From NCBI RefSeq assembly GCF_009858175.1, contig NZ_CP047393.1, forward strand, positions 1,736,001 through 1,800,000: a stretch of 64,000 nucleotides of DNA, given 5' to 3'. Of this stretch, positions 1-9,800 are shown piece after piece. The position numbers were made by a program, and so were the translations under genes. The notes beneath the pieces are model-generated. The model had not been told where the DNA came from, did not search any database, and saw only the letters and a program-made list of their open reading frames with translations. This stretch comes from Pontibacillus sp. HMF3514. GTDB lineage: Bacteria; Bacillota; Bacilli; Bacillales; BH030062. Position 1 is the first letter of the stretch. Every line of letters starts with the position of its first letter.

Positions 1-1259
1 AAGCATTGAAAGAAGTTCTTCATGATATGAAGTCACATTATCGCATGAATCGTCTTTTACAAGGTGATGTTGGCTCAGGGAAAACAGCCGTTGCAGCTAT
101 TGCTCTTTATGGAACCATCACAGCTGGAAAGCAAGGTGCATTGATGGTGCCTACAGAAATATTAGCTGAACAACACCATGAGTCGTTACAAGAGATGTTT
201 GGTGAGAAAGCTAATGTTGTTCTTTTGACAGGATCCACGAAAGGTAAACGTCGTCGTGAGATTCTTGATCAAATTGAACAGCATGAAGCCAATATTATTG
301 TGGGTACACATGCGCTCATTCAGGACGATGTGCAGTATTCTGATCTTGGTTTAGTTGTTGTTGATGAACAGCATCGATTTGGTGTTAATCAAAGGCGCAC
401 ACTTCGTGATAAAGGATTAGCGCCTGATGTGTTATTTATGACGGCAACGCCCATTCCCCGAACACTTGCCATTACAGCTTTTGGGGATATGGACGTGTCT
501 GTAATTGACGAAATGCCTGCCGGTCGTAAACCTGTAGAGACCTATTGGGCAAAAGATCATATGTTAGATCGTGTGCTTACCTTTATTCAAGACGAAGTCG
601 ATAAAGGACATCAGGCTTATGTTATCGCCCCGTTGATTGAAGAATCAGATAAACTTGACATTCAAAATGCCGTTGATATTCATATGCAGCTTCAACAGTA
701 TTTTTCAGATTCAGTTAAAGTAGGGCTGATGCACGGACGCTTAAGTGTTGATGAAAAAGAAGAAGTCATGAAACAGTTTGCTGAAAATGAAACACAAGTG
801 CTTGTTTCTACAACAGTTGTTGAGGTTGGTGTAAACGTCCCTAACGCAACAATCATGTTAATTTATGATGCAGAACGCTTTGGGTTGTCTCAACTTCACC
901 AGCTAAGAGGACGAGTAGGAAGAGGGAGCTCTCAGAGTTACTGTATATTACTAGCAGATCCGAAGAATGATGTTGGAAAAGAGAGAATGCGTGTTATGAC
1001 TGAGACAACAGATGGATTTGAATTATCAGAGCATGACTTGCAACTACGTGGTCCTGGAGACTTTTTTGGTACTAAACAAAGCGGAATGCCTGTATTCAAA
1101 GTAGCCGATATGGTTCATGATTACCGAGCTCTAGAGACAGCACGTAATGATGCTCAAACGATCATCATGAATGGTTCCCTAGATAACGATGAAGAATATA
1201 AAGGATTGAAAGAAGAACTACGGAAGGACCCTGTCTTACAAGGGGAAGTGTTGGATTAG
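1..1259 (+). CDS. recG: ATP-dependent DNA helicase RecG (C-terminal part, cut by window edge)
   Basis: RecG reverses stalled replication forks and drives branch migration of Holliday junctions. The frame is open from the window edge, so the N-terminal wedge domain (about 260 of the usual ~680 residues) lies upstream; the TTG at 6 is not the true start. Visible are Walker A GDVGSGKT right at the beginning, the DEQH box, motif [11 protein letters not shown], the QLRGRVGRG motif VI region and the RecG-type tail [14 protein letters not shown]. The gene ends 159 bp before fapR, as in B. subtilis. I see no clear terminator in that gap, so some read-through into fapR is possible. Confidence 0.97.
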   Translation, partial: ALKEVLHDMKSHYRMNRLLQGDVGSGKTAVAAIALYGTITAGKQGALMVPTEILAEQHHESLQEMFGEKANVVLLTGSTKGKRRREILDQIEQHEANIIVGTHALIQDDVQYSDLGLVVVDEQHRFGVNQRRTLRDKGLAPDVLFMTATPIPRTLAITAFGDMDVSVIDEMPAGRKPVETYWAKDHMLDRVLTFIQDEVDKGHQAYVIAPLIEESDKLDIQNAVDIHMQLQQYFSDSVKVGLMHGRLSVDEKEEVMKQFAENETQVLVSTTVVEVGVNVPNATIMLIYDAERFGLSQLHQLRGRVGRGSSQSYCILLADPKNDVGKERMRVMTETTDGFELSEHDLQLRGPGDFFGTKQSGMPVFKVADMVHDYRALETARNDAQTIIMNGSLDNDEEYKGLKEELRKDPVLQGEVLD

Positions 1260-1350
1260 GGGTTAAGAAGGTTAAAAATTGAGTGAGGCTTTACGCACAA
1301 ATGCCGGAGAAACACCACACAATCTAACGGTATTCGACGAAATCTCCCCC

Positions 1351-1379
1351 TTGCATAAGATGGGTAGGTATTATATATT
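1351..1379 (+). promoter_or_regulatory. sigmaA promoter of the fapR-plsX-fabD-fabG operon
   Basis: TTGCAT (1351-1356), a 17-bp spacer, then TATATT (1374-1379). The start of transcription would fall near 1386, inside the FapR operator, which is the usual layout for FapR-repressed promoters. Confidence 0.75.
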
Positions 1380-1381
1380 AC

Positions 1382-1402
1382 TATTAGTACCTAGTCATAA
1401 TT
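1382..1402 (+). promoter_or_regulatory. FapR operator
   Basis: The sequence ttagtacctagtcataa (1384-1400), flanked by AT pairs, closely resembles the known FapR palindrome (TTAGTACC followed by an imperfect inverted half). It sits directly downstream of the -10 box and 17 bp before the fapR ATG. Malonyl-CoA is the known effector that releases FapR, so this implies autoregulation of fapR and control of the downstream lipid genes. Confidence 0.8.
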
Positions 1403-1418
1403 GGACGGTGTGTTAAGC

Positions 1419-1994
1419 ATGAAACGAAATAAACAGGAACGACAAGCACGCTTACAAGAAAAAATCGAACAAATGCCATTCATTACAGATGAAGAGCTTG
1501 CCAAAACCTTTGGGGTCAGCATACAAACGATTCGTCTTGATCGAATGGAGTTATCGATTCCTGAATTGCGCGAACGTATTAAATTCGTCGCTACGAACCA
1601 ATGGAATGAGACGGTCAAAGCCTTACCCCTTGATGAAGTCATTGGGGAGGTTATTGATTTAGAACTTGATCAAAAAGCGATATCCATTTTAGATATAAGA
1701 GAAGAGCATGTTTTTTCTCGAAACCGTATTGCGAGAGGTCACCATTTATTTGCCCAGGCCAATTCATTAGCTGTTGCTGTAATCAATGATGAACTTGCTT
1801 TAACAGCCAAATCAGAGATTCAGTTTAAACGACAAGTTAAGCAAGGCGAACGCGTAGTGGCTAAAGCTAGCGTAGAAGGGCATGATGAAAAAGGGAGAAC
1901 GATCGTGAATGTGGTAAGTTCAGTCGAAAGTGAACCGGTATTTTCGGGTAACTTTATAATGTATCGTTCAAATGAACATAAAGGAGAGTCCTAA
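1419..1994 (+). CDS. fapR: Transcriptional repressor of fatty-acid and phospholipid synthesis FapR
   Basis: FapR represses lipid-synthesis genes until malonyl-CoA binds. The 191-residue product has an N-terminal helix-turn-helix (about residues 14-45, [20 protein letters not shown]) and a C-terminal hot-dog fold ligand domain containing the conserved stretch [20 protein letters not shown]. The frame stays open up to a TTG at 1401, but family members begin MRRNKxERQ, which matches the ATG at 1419. That upstream extension would also run into the operator. The stop lies 2 bp before plsX, so the two are co-transcribed. Confidence 0.96.
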   Translation: MKRNKQERQARLQEKIEQMPFITDEELAKTFGVSIQTIRLDRMELSIPELRERIKFVATNQWNETVKALPLDEVIGEVIDLELDQKAISILDIREEHVFSRNRIARGHHLFAQANSLAVAVINDELALTAKSEIQFKRQVKQGERVVAKASVEGHDEKGRTIVNVVSSVESEPVFSGNFIMYRSNEHKGES

Positions 1995-1996
1995 CC

Positions 1997-3004
1997 ATGA
2001 AGATAGCAATTGATGCCATGGGAGGAGATCATGCTCCTAAAGAAATTGTATTAGGAGCAGTTCAAGCTGTTAAAGAGATCCCGAACCTTGAAATCACTCT
2101 TATTGGAGATGAAGAGAAAATTCAACCATTAATTGAGGATGCTTCTTCGATCAATATTATACATACTACCGATGTAATCACGAGTGAGGATGAGCCTGTT
2201 CGTGCTGTGCGTCGTAAGAAGAATGCTTCTATGGTATTAATGGCCAAAGAAGTTAAAGAAGGACGAGCAGGTGCTTGTATATCTGCAGGGAATACTGGTG
2301 CCTTAATGAGTGCAGGCTTATTTGTAGTAGGACGTATCAAAGGAATTGAACGCCCTGCGCTAAGTCCAACACTCCCAACGATTGATGGAAAAGGATTTTT
2401 ATTATTGGATGTAGGTGCTAATGTGGACGCTAAGCCACAACACCTCGTACAATATGCAGTTATGGGATCAATTTATACTGAAAATGTAAGAGGTATCGAA
2501 AATCCTAAAGTCGGTCTATTAAATGTTGGAACAGAAGATGGTAAAGGGAACGACCTTACAAAAAAAGCTTTTGAGCAATTAAAGCAAGCGCCTATTAACT
2601 TTGTTGGTAATGTAGAGGCGCGTGATCTTTTAAATGGTGTAGCTGATGTAGTCGTAACAGATGGATTCACAGGAAATGTTGCATTGAAAACTGTAGAAGG
2701 AACAGCCTTATCCATGTTTTCAATGATGAAAGACACTTTTATGACAAATTGGAAGACGAAATTAGCTGCTAGTATGGTCAAAACAGATCTTAAAGGATTG
2801 AAAGACCAGTTAGATTACTCTGAGTATGGTGGTGCTGGATTATTTGGATTAGCATCTCCAGTTATTAAAGCTCATGGTTCATCAAATGCTCGGGCGATGT
2901 ACAATGCGATTAAACAAGCTTGCCATATGATTGAGCATGATGTGAACCAAACCATAGCTGATACTGTGCAGAACATGGATTTTATGGAGGAGGATAACGA
3001 ATGA
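1997..3004 (+). CDS. plsX: Phosphate acyltransferase PlsX
   Basis: PlsX converts acyl-ACP and phosphate to acyl-phosphate plus ACP, the first committed step of Gram-positive phospholipid synthesis; it is a peripheral membrane enzyme. The 335-residue protein is full length, starts [16 protein letters not shown] like the family, and keeps the [12 protein letters not shown] and [13 protein letters not shown] glycine-rich motifs. A Shine-Dalgarno aaaggag lies within the end of fapR. Its stop overlaps the fabD start by 4 bases (ATGA), which suggests translational coupling. Confidence 0.97.
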   Translation: MKIAIDAMGGDHAPKEIVLGAVQAVKEIPNLEITLIGDEEKIQPLIEDASSINIIHTTDVITSEDEPVRAVRRKKNASMVLMAKEVKEGRAGACISAGNTGALMSAGLFVVGRIKGIERPALSPTLPTIDGKGFLLLDVGANVDAKPQHLVQYAVMGSIYTENVRGIENPKVGLLNVGTEDGKGNDLTKKAFEQLKQAPINFVGNVEARDLLNGVADVVVTDGFTGNVALKTVEGTALSMFSMMKDTFMTNWKTKLAASMVKTDLKGLKDQLDYSEYGGAGLFGLASPVIKAHGSSNARAMYNAIKQACHMIEHDVNQTIADTVQNMDFMEEDNE

Positions 3005-3942
3005 AGAAAGTAGCTTTTGTTTTTCCAGGACAAGGTTCTCAAGAAGTAGGAATGGGAAAAGCTTTTTATGATGAATATCCTTCTGTAAACGATTCATTTC
3101 ATAAAGCTGATTCCTTGTTAGACGTTCCATTATCTGAATATATGTTAGAAGGACCTCAAGAAACGTTAACCAAAACGGAGAATGCTCAACCAGCTTTATT
3201 ATTAGCAAGTAGTGTAATCACAAACTTATTAAATGAAGAAGGCGTAAAGCCAGCAATGGTTGCAGGGCATAGTCTTGGTGAATATAGCGCTCTAGTTGCA
3301 GCTGGGTCACTATCTTTGGAAGATGCCTTACAACTAGTTCAGACTAGAGGGAAGTTAATGGAGGAAGCTGTACCATCAGGTGAAGGTGCAATGGCGGCAG
3401 TACTTGGTCTTGATGCTGAAACGATTGATAGCGTAGCAGCTGAAATCCGTGATGAAGGAGAAGTTGTAGATGTAGCAAACTACAACTGTCCTGGTCAAAT
3501 TGTTATCTCAGGCTCAAAAGAAGGCGTAGACAAGGCATGTGAACGTTTAAAGGAAAAAGGCGCTAAACGAGCTTTACCGCTAAATGTTAGTGGTCCATTC
3601 CACTCTCGATTAATGAAACCAGCAAGTGAAAAGTTTCAAGATGCACTTGACGAAGTTTCTATTCATGATGCAGAGGTTCCAGTGTATGCGAACGTAACAG
3701 CTGAAGCCATTCAAGATCAGACTCGTATTTTTGAATTACTTGTTGAACAGTTATATTCTCCAGTTCGTTTTGAAGAAACCATTAAGAATATGATGGACAA
3801 GGATATTGATGCATTTGTAGAAGTTGGAAATGGTAAAGTGCTAAGTGGTTTAATCCGTAAAGTGAATCGCCGTATGAAGACTTTTGCAATTCAAGACCCA
3901 GAATCGTTACAACAATTTTTAGAATGGTATAAGGAGGATTAA
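3001..3942 (+). CDS. fabD: Malonyl-CoA:ACP transacylase FabD
   Basis: FabD loads malonyl units from CoA onto ACP to supply fatty-acid elongation. The 313-residue protein shows FPGQGSQ near the start, the nucleophile elbow [10 protein letters not shown] (Ser near residue 90) and the catalytic His in [10 protein letters not shown]. The Shine-Dalgarno ggaggat lies inside plsX. Only 3 bp separate it from fabG, so plsX-fabD-fabG form a tight operon under FapR. Confidence 0.97.
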   Translation: MKKVAFVFPGQGSQEVGMGKAFYDEYPSVNDSFHKADSLLDVPLSEYMLEGPQETLTKTENAQPALLLASSVITNLLNEEGVKPAMVAGHSLGEYSALVAAGSLSLEDALQLVQTRGKLMEEAVPSGEGAMAAVLGLDAETIDSVAAEIRDEGEVVDVANYNCPGQIVISGSKEGVDKACERLKEKGAKRALPLNVSGPFHSRLMKPASEKFQDALDEVSIHDAEVPVYANVTAEAIQDQTRIFELLVEQLYSPVRFEETIKNMMDKDIDAFVEVGNGKVLSGLIRKVNRRMKTFAIQDPESLQQFLEWYKED

Positions 3943-3945
3943 TCG

Positions 3946-4686
3946 ATGTTAGATGGTAAAGTAGCCTTAGTAACAGGTGCTTCTAGAGGAATAGGGCGTG
4001 CCATTGCTTTAGAACTTGCTAGACAAGGTGCAAAGGTGGCAGTAAACTACGCAGGAAGTGAACAAAAAGCTCAAGAAGTGGTTGATGAAATTAAGGAGCT
4101 GGGTTCAGAAGGAATTAAAATTCAAGCAAATGTCTCTTCTGAGGACGATGTTAAGAGCATGGTAAAAGAAGTTGTCGATACTTACGGCGGCATCGATATC
4201 CTAGTAAACAATGCTGGTATCACAAGAGATAACCTTCTTATGCGCATGAAAGAGGAAGAATTTGATCAAGTTATTGATACAAACCTTAAAGGTGTTTTCT
4301 TAACGACGAAAACTGTGACTCGTCCTATGATGAAGAAGCGTGGTGGTAAAATCATTAACATCGCTTCTGTTGTAGGTGTAAGCGGAAACCCTGGTCAAGC
4401 TAATTACGTAGCAGCTAAAGCTGGAGTAATCGGTATGACCAAATCATCAGCAAAAGAGCTTGCAAGTCGAAACATTCTGGTTAATGCTGTCGCACCTGGC
4501 TTTATTGAAACGGATATGACAGACCAATTGACTGATGAACAAGTTGAATCCATGAATAGTATGATTCCACTTGCTCGCTTAGGTAATGGTGAAGATATTG
4601 CAAAAGTAGTGAAGTTCTTAGCTTCTGACGATTCCAATTATATTACGGGCCAGACGATCCATGTTGACGGTGGTATGGTCATGTAA
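3946..4686 (+). CDS. fabG: 3-oxoacyl-[ACP] reductase FabG
   Basis: NADPH-dependent reduction of 3-oxoacyl-ACP in the fatty-acid elongation cycle. It is a 246-residue classical short-chain dehydrogenase: TGASRGIG cofactor loop (10-17), NNAG (88-91), the catalytic Ser141, Tyr154 and Lys158, and the C-terminal [14 protein letters not shown]. The Shine-Dalgarno aaggagg is in the fabD tail. It is followed by a hairpin with a T-run before acpP. Confidence 0.97.
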   Translation: MLDGKVALVTGASRGIGRAIALELARQGAKVAVNYAGSEQKAQEVVDEIKELGSEGIKIQANVSSEDDVKSMVKEVVDTYGGIDILVNNAGITRDNLLMRMKEEEFDQVIDTNLKGVFLTTKTVTRPMMKKRGGKIINIASVVGVSGNPGQANYVAAKAGVIGMTKSSAKELASRNILVNAVAPGFIETDMTDQLTDEQVESMNSMIPLARLGNGEDIAKVVKFLASDDSNYITGQTIHVDGGMVM

Positions 4687-4691
4687 TTTTT

Positions 4692-4740
4692 GTTGAAAAC
4701 TATTCATGAAAATGATTTCATGATCTAGTTTTTTTCAACA
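4692..4740 (+). terminator. Hairpin with T-run between fabG and acpP (terminator or attenuator)
   Basis: The inner stem TCATGAAA / TTTCATGA (4704-4711, 4716-4723) is perfect. It sits inside an outer stem GTTGAAAA-CTA / TAG-TTTTTTTCAAC, and seven T's (4729-4735) follow the inner stem. The AT-rich stem suggests only partial termination. A TATAAT (4749-4754) just downstream could serve a separate acpP promoter, although I see no good -35 for it. Confidence 0.55.
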
Positions 4741-4776
4741 GAATCTTCTATAATTACTGAAGGGAGGTGAACGAGA

Positions 4777-5013
4777 ATGGCAGATGTTTTAGAACGTGTA
4801 AAAGGTATTGTTGCAGAGCGTCTTGATGTAGAACAGTCTAAAATCACAATGGAAGCTTCTTTCAAAGATGATCTAGAAGCAGACTCTCTTGATGTGGTTG
4901 AGCTTGTAATGGAGCTTGAAGATGAGTTCGACATGGAAATCTCTGACGAAGATGCTGAAAAGATTGAAACGGTAGGCGATGCTGTTAACTACATAAACAG
5001 TCATCAATCATAA
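4777..5013 (+). CDS. acpP: Acyl carrier protein
   Basis: The carrier of growing acyl chains for fatty-acid and phospholipid synthesis. It is a 78-residue, very acidic protein with the phosphopantetheine site DSLD at Ser37. A strong Shine-Dalgarno gggaggtg lies 8 bp before the ATG. It is separated from fabG by a hairpin, so its level is probably set partly independently, as is common because ACP is needed in excess. Confidence 0.98.
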   Translation: MADVLERVKGIVAERLDVEQSKITMEASFKDDLEADSLDVVELVMELEDEFDMEISDEDAEKIETVGDAVNYINSHQS

Positions 5014-5021
5014 TAGAGGAG

Positions 5022-5049
5022 GAGAGTCTCGCAAATGCGAGGCTTTCTC
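5022..5049 (+). terminator. Weak hairpin between acpP and rnc
   Basis: gagag-tctcgc / gcgagg-ctttctc forms a stem around a short AAAT loop, but only a pyrimidine-rich tail follows rather than a clean T-run. It may be a leaky terminator or an RNA-processing site. Confidence 0.4.
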
Positions 5050-5089
5050 TGTATCCTATCGTTTATGTGAAAAATAGAGAATAGGTGGC

Positions 5090-5788
5090 ATGAAAACAGT
5101 GGATTTTTCGAAATTTCAAGAGCAGATTGGAATTGTATTTAATAATGAATCACTACTCGAACAGGCTTTCACCCATTCATCTTATGTGAATGAGCATCGC
5201 ACCAAAGAATACGACGATAACGAGCGCTTAGAATTTTTAGGAGATGCTGTGTTAGAGCTAGCAATCTCACAGTATTTATATCGTAAGCATCCAGATATGT
5301 CAGAAGGAGAGCTCACAAAGTTTCGTGCATCCATTGTTTGTGAAGCTTCCTTAGTGCGATTTGCGAATGACTTAAACTTTAGTGAATTGATCTATCTAGG
5401 TAAAGGGGAAGAAATGACAGGGGGCCGCGAACGTCCTGCTCTTCTTGCGGATGTATTTGAAGCCTTTATTGGTGCCTTATATTTAGATCGAGATTTTCAA
5501 ACGGTTATTCGTTTTTTAGAAGAGTTCGTTTATCCCAAGATTAAAAAAGGTGCTTTTTCGCATGCGATGGATTATAAAAGTCAGTTGCAAGAAGTTGTGC
5601 AACGAGAGAAAAACGGTGTAATTGAATATGAGATTGTGGAAGAAAAAGGCCCAGCTCATAATCGTGAGTTCGTAGCTCATGTATTTATACAGGGCGACCG
5701 TGCAGGTATTGGACTTGGCCGTACGAAAAAAGAAGCAGAACAAAGCGCAGCTAAAGAAGCGCTAGATGAATTTGAAACTGCTGAATAA
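5090..5788 (+). CDS. rnc: Ribonuclease III
   Basis: Double-strand-specific endoribonuclease that matures rRNA and the scRNA of the signal recognition particle. The 232-residue protein has the RNase III catalytic domain with the signature [14 protein letters not shown] (about 45-58) and the second acidic cluster [13 protein letters not shown], then a C-terminal dsRNA-binding domain (about 160-228) ending in [16 protein letters not shown]. Shine-Dalgarno aggtgg precedes the ATG. In B. subtilis rnc is followed directly by smc; here about 1.1 kb containing repeats and a minus-strand gene lies between. Confidence 0.97.
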   Translation: MKTVDFSKFQEQIGIVFNNESLLEQAFTHSSYVNEHRTKEYDDNERLEFLGDAVLELAISQYLYRKHPDMSEGELTKFRASIVCEASLVRFANDLNFSELIYLGKGEEMTGGRERPALLADVFEAFIGALYLDRDFQTVIRFLEEFVYPKIKKGAFSHAMDYKSQLQEVVQREKNGVIEYEIVEEKGPAHNREFVAHVFIQGDRAGIGLGRTKKEAEQSAAKEALDEFETAE

Positions 5789-5844
5789 AAGTAACCATCA
5801 CTACAACGCGATAAATTGTTGTTAGTAGAATAGGAAGTTATAAA

Positions 5845-5887
5845 AGCAGGGCGACACCTCATATGAGATGTCGCCCTGCTTTTATTA
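5845..5887 (+). terminator. Strong intrinsic terminator after rnc
   Basis: A 36-base near-perfect palindrome, agcagggcgaca...tgtcgccctgct (5845-5880), with one mismatched position, is followed by ttttattatt. It closes the fapR-rnc transcription region. Confidence 0.9.
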
Positions 5888-5900
5888 TTATTTCACTATA

Positions 5901-6152
5901 GCCCCCCCTTATCTGGAAGACTTGGATTCGAGATATAGGTTCGGAGGAGTCCGTTGCTTGTATGAGAGTAAGGGGGTCAGTGAAACGGCAATACTCCTGC
6001 TGCCCCACACGACGTGGGGTAGGTCGACGTTGCCACACGATGTGGCGGTCTTAGTCGATCTTCATTATTTACTTTCAGCCTCCTCGTTCACTCCGTTCTC
6101 TGTGGGGTCTCATCTGCCCTTTCTACCACTGGAGTTTGCCGTTTCCTTCCCC
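5901..6152 (+). repeat. Intergenic palindromic repeat, copy A (164-bp core)
   Basis: The core 5982-6145 is bounded by inverted repeats GAAACGGCAATACTCC and GGAGTTTGCCGTTTC. Inside are small hairpins (CCCCAC/GTGGGG, CCACA/TGTGG) and the family motif AGCCTCCTC...GGGGTCTC. A left module, CCCCTTATCTGGAAGACTT, starts at about 5904. The core matches copy D (27205-27368, inverted) at 162 of 164 positions by eye. It carries no credible gene; open frames across it are not codon-like. No transposase is present, so if mobile it depends on outside functions. Confidence 0.85.
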
Positions 6153-6202
6153 CCCTTTGCGTTTATGGAGAATAACGGAAACCTAGTGTGTGAGTTCTAA
6201 AC

Positions 6203-6338
6203 CTTACGGACATCTGTTCCGTTATTTTGAACTTTTAAGGCATTTCGAGAGTCGTTACGGACATATGGTACCTTATTTGTGACAGATTGCTCTTTAATAA
6301 GGTGATTTGTAGCAATTAGCGGAATGAATGTCCGTAAG
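6203..6338 (+). repeat. TTACGGACAT-bounded repeat unit next to copy A
   Basis: A unit of about 83 bp runs from TTACGGACAT (6255-6264) to its inverse ATGTCCGTAA (6328-6337), with extended similarity inside both ends (TTATTTGTGAC and its inverse). A partial extra unit, TTACGGACATCTGTTCCG, starts at 6204. The same unit recurs inverted beside copy D (27066-27149). Further right (6361-6395) is a module, ATAACTGCCATA, also found beside copies B and C. No gene is seen here. Confidence 0.65.
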
Positions 6339-6425
6339 CATTACCTCCTCTCTCACTAAAACAGTTATTCCACATAACTGCCATAATACTGAATAAAAAA
6401 TAATTATTATTTTGAACTCAATCAC

Positions 6426-6456
6426 AAAAAGCTCAGAGCGCTATACTCTGAGCTTT
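6426..6456 (-). terminator. Intrinsic terminator of the DUF1128 gene (minus strand)
   Basis: On the minus strand the stem agctcagag / ctctgagct with a short loop is followed by five T's, about 50 bp past the stop of the minus-strand gene. Confidence 0.75.
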
Positions 6457-6505
6457 CGAATTACCTACTATGGATACAGAACTAACACAAATCCTATGTG
6501 TTCTT

Positions 6506-6730
6506 CTATTTTTTACGAAACTTACCTAACTCCCCAACAACAGCCTGGATTTCAGAAACGCTCATCTGGCCTCTCATTTGGGTCATATCATAGATATCTT
6601 TAATGTCTTCATAGTGCTTAAGATCATAGTCTTCCGGATCCATAAGTCCACGGTTAACAACCTGTAACTGATCAGCAAGGTGGTTAATCATGTAACGCAA
6701 ATTTTCGTTAGTTGGCTCGTTTAAATTCAT
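6506..6730 (-). CDS. DUF1128 family protein (YfkK-like)
   Basis: A 74-residue soluble acidic protein of unknown function. The sequence NENLRYMINHLADQLQVVNRGL...HYEDIKDIYDMTQMRGQMSVSEIQAVVGELGKFRK fits the DUF1128/YfkK family of Firmicutes. An upstream GTG (6736) is in frame, but the Shine-Dalgarno gaggag lies 7 bp before the ATG at 6730, which favours that start. It is the only convincing minus-strand gene in the window. In B. subtilis yfkK is elsewhere on the chromosome, so its position between rnc and smc, beside repeat copy A, points to a rearrangement. Confidence 0.85.
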   Translation of the reverse strand: MNLNEPTNENLRYMINHLADQLQVVNRGLMDPEDYDLKHYEDIKDIYDMTQMRGQMSVSEIQAVVGELGKFRKK

Positions 6731-6866
6731 GTTCACACTCCTCGTTTCATTAAAGCCTCAATGCTTTCTTCTAAGACTCCTTACTTTATGATAAAATAAA
6801 ACAGTTGAAAATGAAAACTACACAACAAGAATTTCGACAAAAAGATTATACATAGGAGGAAGTTAA

Positions 6867-9800
6867 ATGTTCCTCAAACGTTTAGAGACAGTAGGATTTA
6901 AATCGTTTGCCGAACGGATTACGGTAGATTTTGTGCCAGGAGTAACAGCTGTCGTAGGTCCTAATGGTAGCGGGAAAAGTAACATTACAGACGCCATTCG
7001 CTGGGTTCTTGGTGAACAATCAGCGAAATCACTACGTGGAGGAAAGATGCAGGATATTATCTTTTCTGGTAGTGATTCACGAAATGCCCTAAACTTTGCA
7101 GAAGTATCACTTGTATTAGATAACGAAGATCACGCATTACCGATAGACTATCAAGAAGTCTCGGTTACACGCCGTGTTTATCGTTCTGGTGAAAGTGAGT
7201 TTTATATCAATAAGCAAACATGTCGCCTGAAAGATATTATCGACTTATTTATGGATTCTGGACTTGGGCGCGAAGCTTTCTCTATTATTAGTCAGGGGAA
7301 AGTAGAGGAAATATTAAGCTCCAAGGCTGAAGAGCGACGTTCCATATTTGAAGAAGCAGCAGGTGTGCTGAAATATAAACAGCGCAAACAAAAGGCTGAG
7401 TATAAGCTTGCAGAAACCCAAGAAAACTTACATCGTGTAGAAGATATTATTTATGAAATTGAAAACCAGTTAGAGCCACTGAAGGAACAAGCCGCTGTGG
7501 CAAAAGATTATTTAGAGAAAAAAGAAGAGCTCGAACACCATGAAGTATCATTACTTGTAGCAGAAATTGAATCCCTGCATGGTCAGTGGGAAGAGTTAAA
7601 ACAAGAACTTGAAAAGCAAAAAGACCAAGAAGTTAATCTCAACACGAAGATTCAAAATGAGGAAGCAAAAGTAGAGGATGAACGTGGTCATATCCAAGCT
7701 CTAGATGATTCAATCGAGGAATTGCAAGAGTCCTTGCTCGTATTAACACAAGAGCTTGAAAACCTCGAAGGGAAAAAAGAGCTTCTATCTGAGCGTAACA
7801 AGCACTATGCTCACAATCGCTCTAAGCTAGAGGAAGACCTTGAACAACAACGTGTTCGAAAAAATGAGTTAGAGGAACAACACAAGCAAGAGTCTGCTCG
7901 CTTAAAGGAATACGAGCAAAAACGTAAAGAAACAAATGATAAATTAAAAGAGGTAAAAACGAAATTAGAAGCTTCTCAGGAAAACAATGAAGAAAAGATT
8001 GAAGAATTAAAGAGTGAATATATAGAGCAACTTAATACCCAAGCAGCTAAACGGAATGAGAAGCAATCAGTTGGACAACAACTAGAACAAATCGAGTTGA
8101 AAAAGTCCCGACTACAGGACAAGTTTAAAAACTTGCTTGAAGAAAGAACTGGTTTGAATGAACAAAAGTCTACAATTGAGCAAGAAGTACAAGAAGTTAT
8201 TGAAGAACGTCAAGAATTAGAGCAGCAACTTCAACGCTTAAATACGGAACTTGAGCATGAAGAAGCTGATTTCCAAGAGCAACAAACGAAGCTCTATCAG
8301 GGGTATCAGCATCTAGAGAAACTGAAGTCTAAAAAAGAAATGCTAGAAGACATGAAAGAGGATTTTGCCGGCTTCTTTCATGGTGTTAAAGCCGTATTAA
8401 AAGCAAGAGAAAGTGGTGATCTGGAAGGTGTTCACGGTGCTGTAGCTGAACTAATCGATATACCTAAAGAATATGTGACAGGTATTGAAACAGCCCTTGG
8501 TGCTCAAGCACAGCATGTAGTGATGGGCAACGAATCTCAGGCCAGAGGAGCTATTAACTGGTTAAAGAAAACTAATAATGGCCGAGCGACCTTCTTACCA
8601 CTACCATCTATACAATCCAAGTATATCCCTCAAGATCGTTTATCTGTGGCAAAAGGGAACGAGGGATTTGTAGGTATTGCAGCCGACCTGATTGAGTATG
8701 ACACGTCCTATGATAAAGTTATTCGTCATTTGCTAGGAAACATTATCATTACGAAGACTCTTAAAGATGCCAATGACATAGCAAATTCAACTGGGAGAAG
8801 GTTTAGAATTGTAACCCTTGAAGGGGATGTCGTGAACCCAGGTGGTTCTATGACAGGTGGTGCACAAAAGAGTGGCAAGCAATCCTTGTTCACAAGGGAA
8901 AAGGAATTGCAGGATCTTCAAAGTAAACTACAAGAATTTGAAACAAGGACAGAGCAATACGAAGAGCGTGTAAAAAAGCAAAAAGAAGACATTCAGGAAA
9001 AACAACAACAACGTACAGAATTGCAAGAAAAGGTAGAGCATGCACGTTATAAAGAACAAGACAGTAAAGGACGCCTTCGAGAAGTAGAGTTACAAGAGAA
9101 GAATGCCAATGAACATTTAACGCTATATGATCAAGATAAGGCCCAATATGATGAGGATCAGACTGAGTTACAGAAAAAGAGCCAAACGTTAAAGGAAGAC
9201 TTAGAAAATATTGAACAAACCCTTCAATCTATTCAAACATCGATTGATGAATTGTCTGCTCAACAACATTCTCAAAAGACGAGCCAGGAACATTTACAAC
9301 AAGAGATGAACAGCTTACAAGTGAAACTTGCTGAACAAGATGCTCAGGTTCAAAACCAAAAAGAGAAGGCCAAAAGTGTTCAGGATCAATTAGATGAATT
9401 GAATGCTAGCATATCTCGCTATGAAGAGGACCTTAACAATCTGGATGATATCAATAATAGCTCTGAGTCACCAGAAGAGCTGGATGCTCAGATTGAAGAG
9501 AAACGTAAGCAAAAAGAAAATAACACTGAACTCATTCGAACAAGACGTGAGAATCGTAGCAATCGTTCTCAATCAATCCAAGATATTGAACGTGAATTAA
9601 AAGAGATGAAGCGTCAGCATCATTCCATTACGCAAGAAATTCAGGATAAAGAAGTTAAGGCGAATCGCTTAGATGTAGAGTTAGAAAATCGTCTGGAACA
9701 ACTTAGAGCGGAATATATGCTCACATTTGAAAAAGCACAAGCAACGTATCCTAAAACAGAAAATATGGAAGAGGCACAAAAGCGCGTGAAATTAATTAAA

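Noticed and set aside
5901-6152. Repeats A-D as CRISPR-like or IS elements
   Set aside because: No regularly spaced short repeats, no cas genes, and no transposase frame in or near any copy. They are best described as non-coding palindromic repeats.
5868-6200. Open reading frame of 110 codons across repeat A
   Set aside because: It runs through the palindromic repeat and the rnc terminator, has no Shine-Dalgarno and resembles no protein; similar frames across copies B and C (20880-21276, 26776-27019) are rejected for the same reason.
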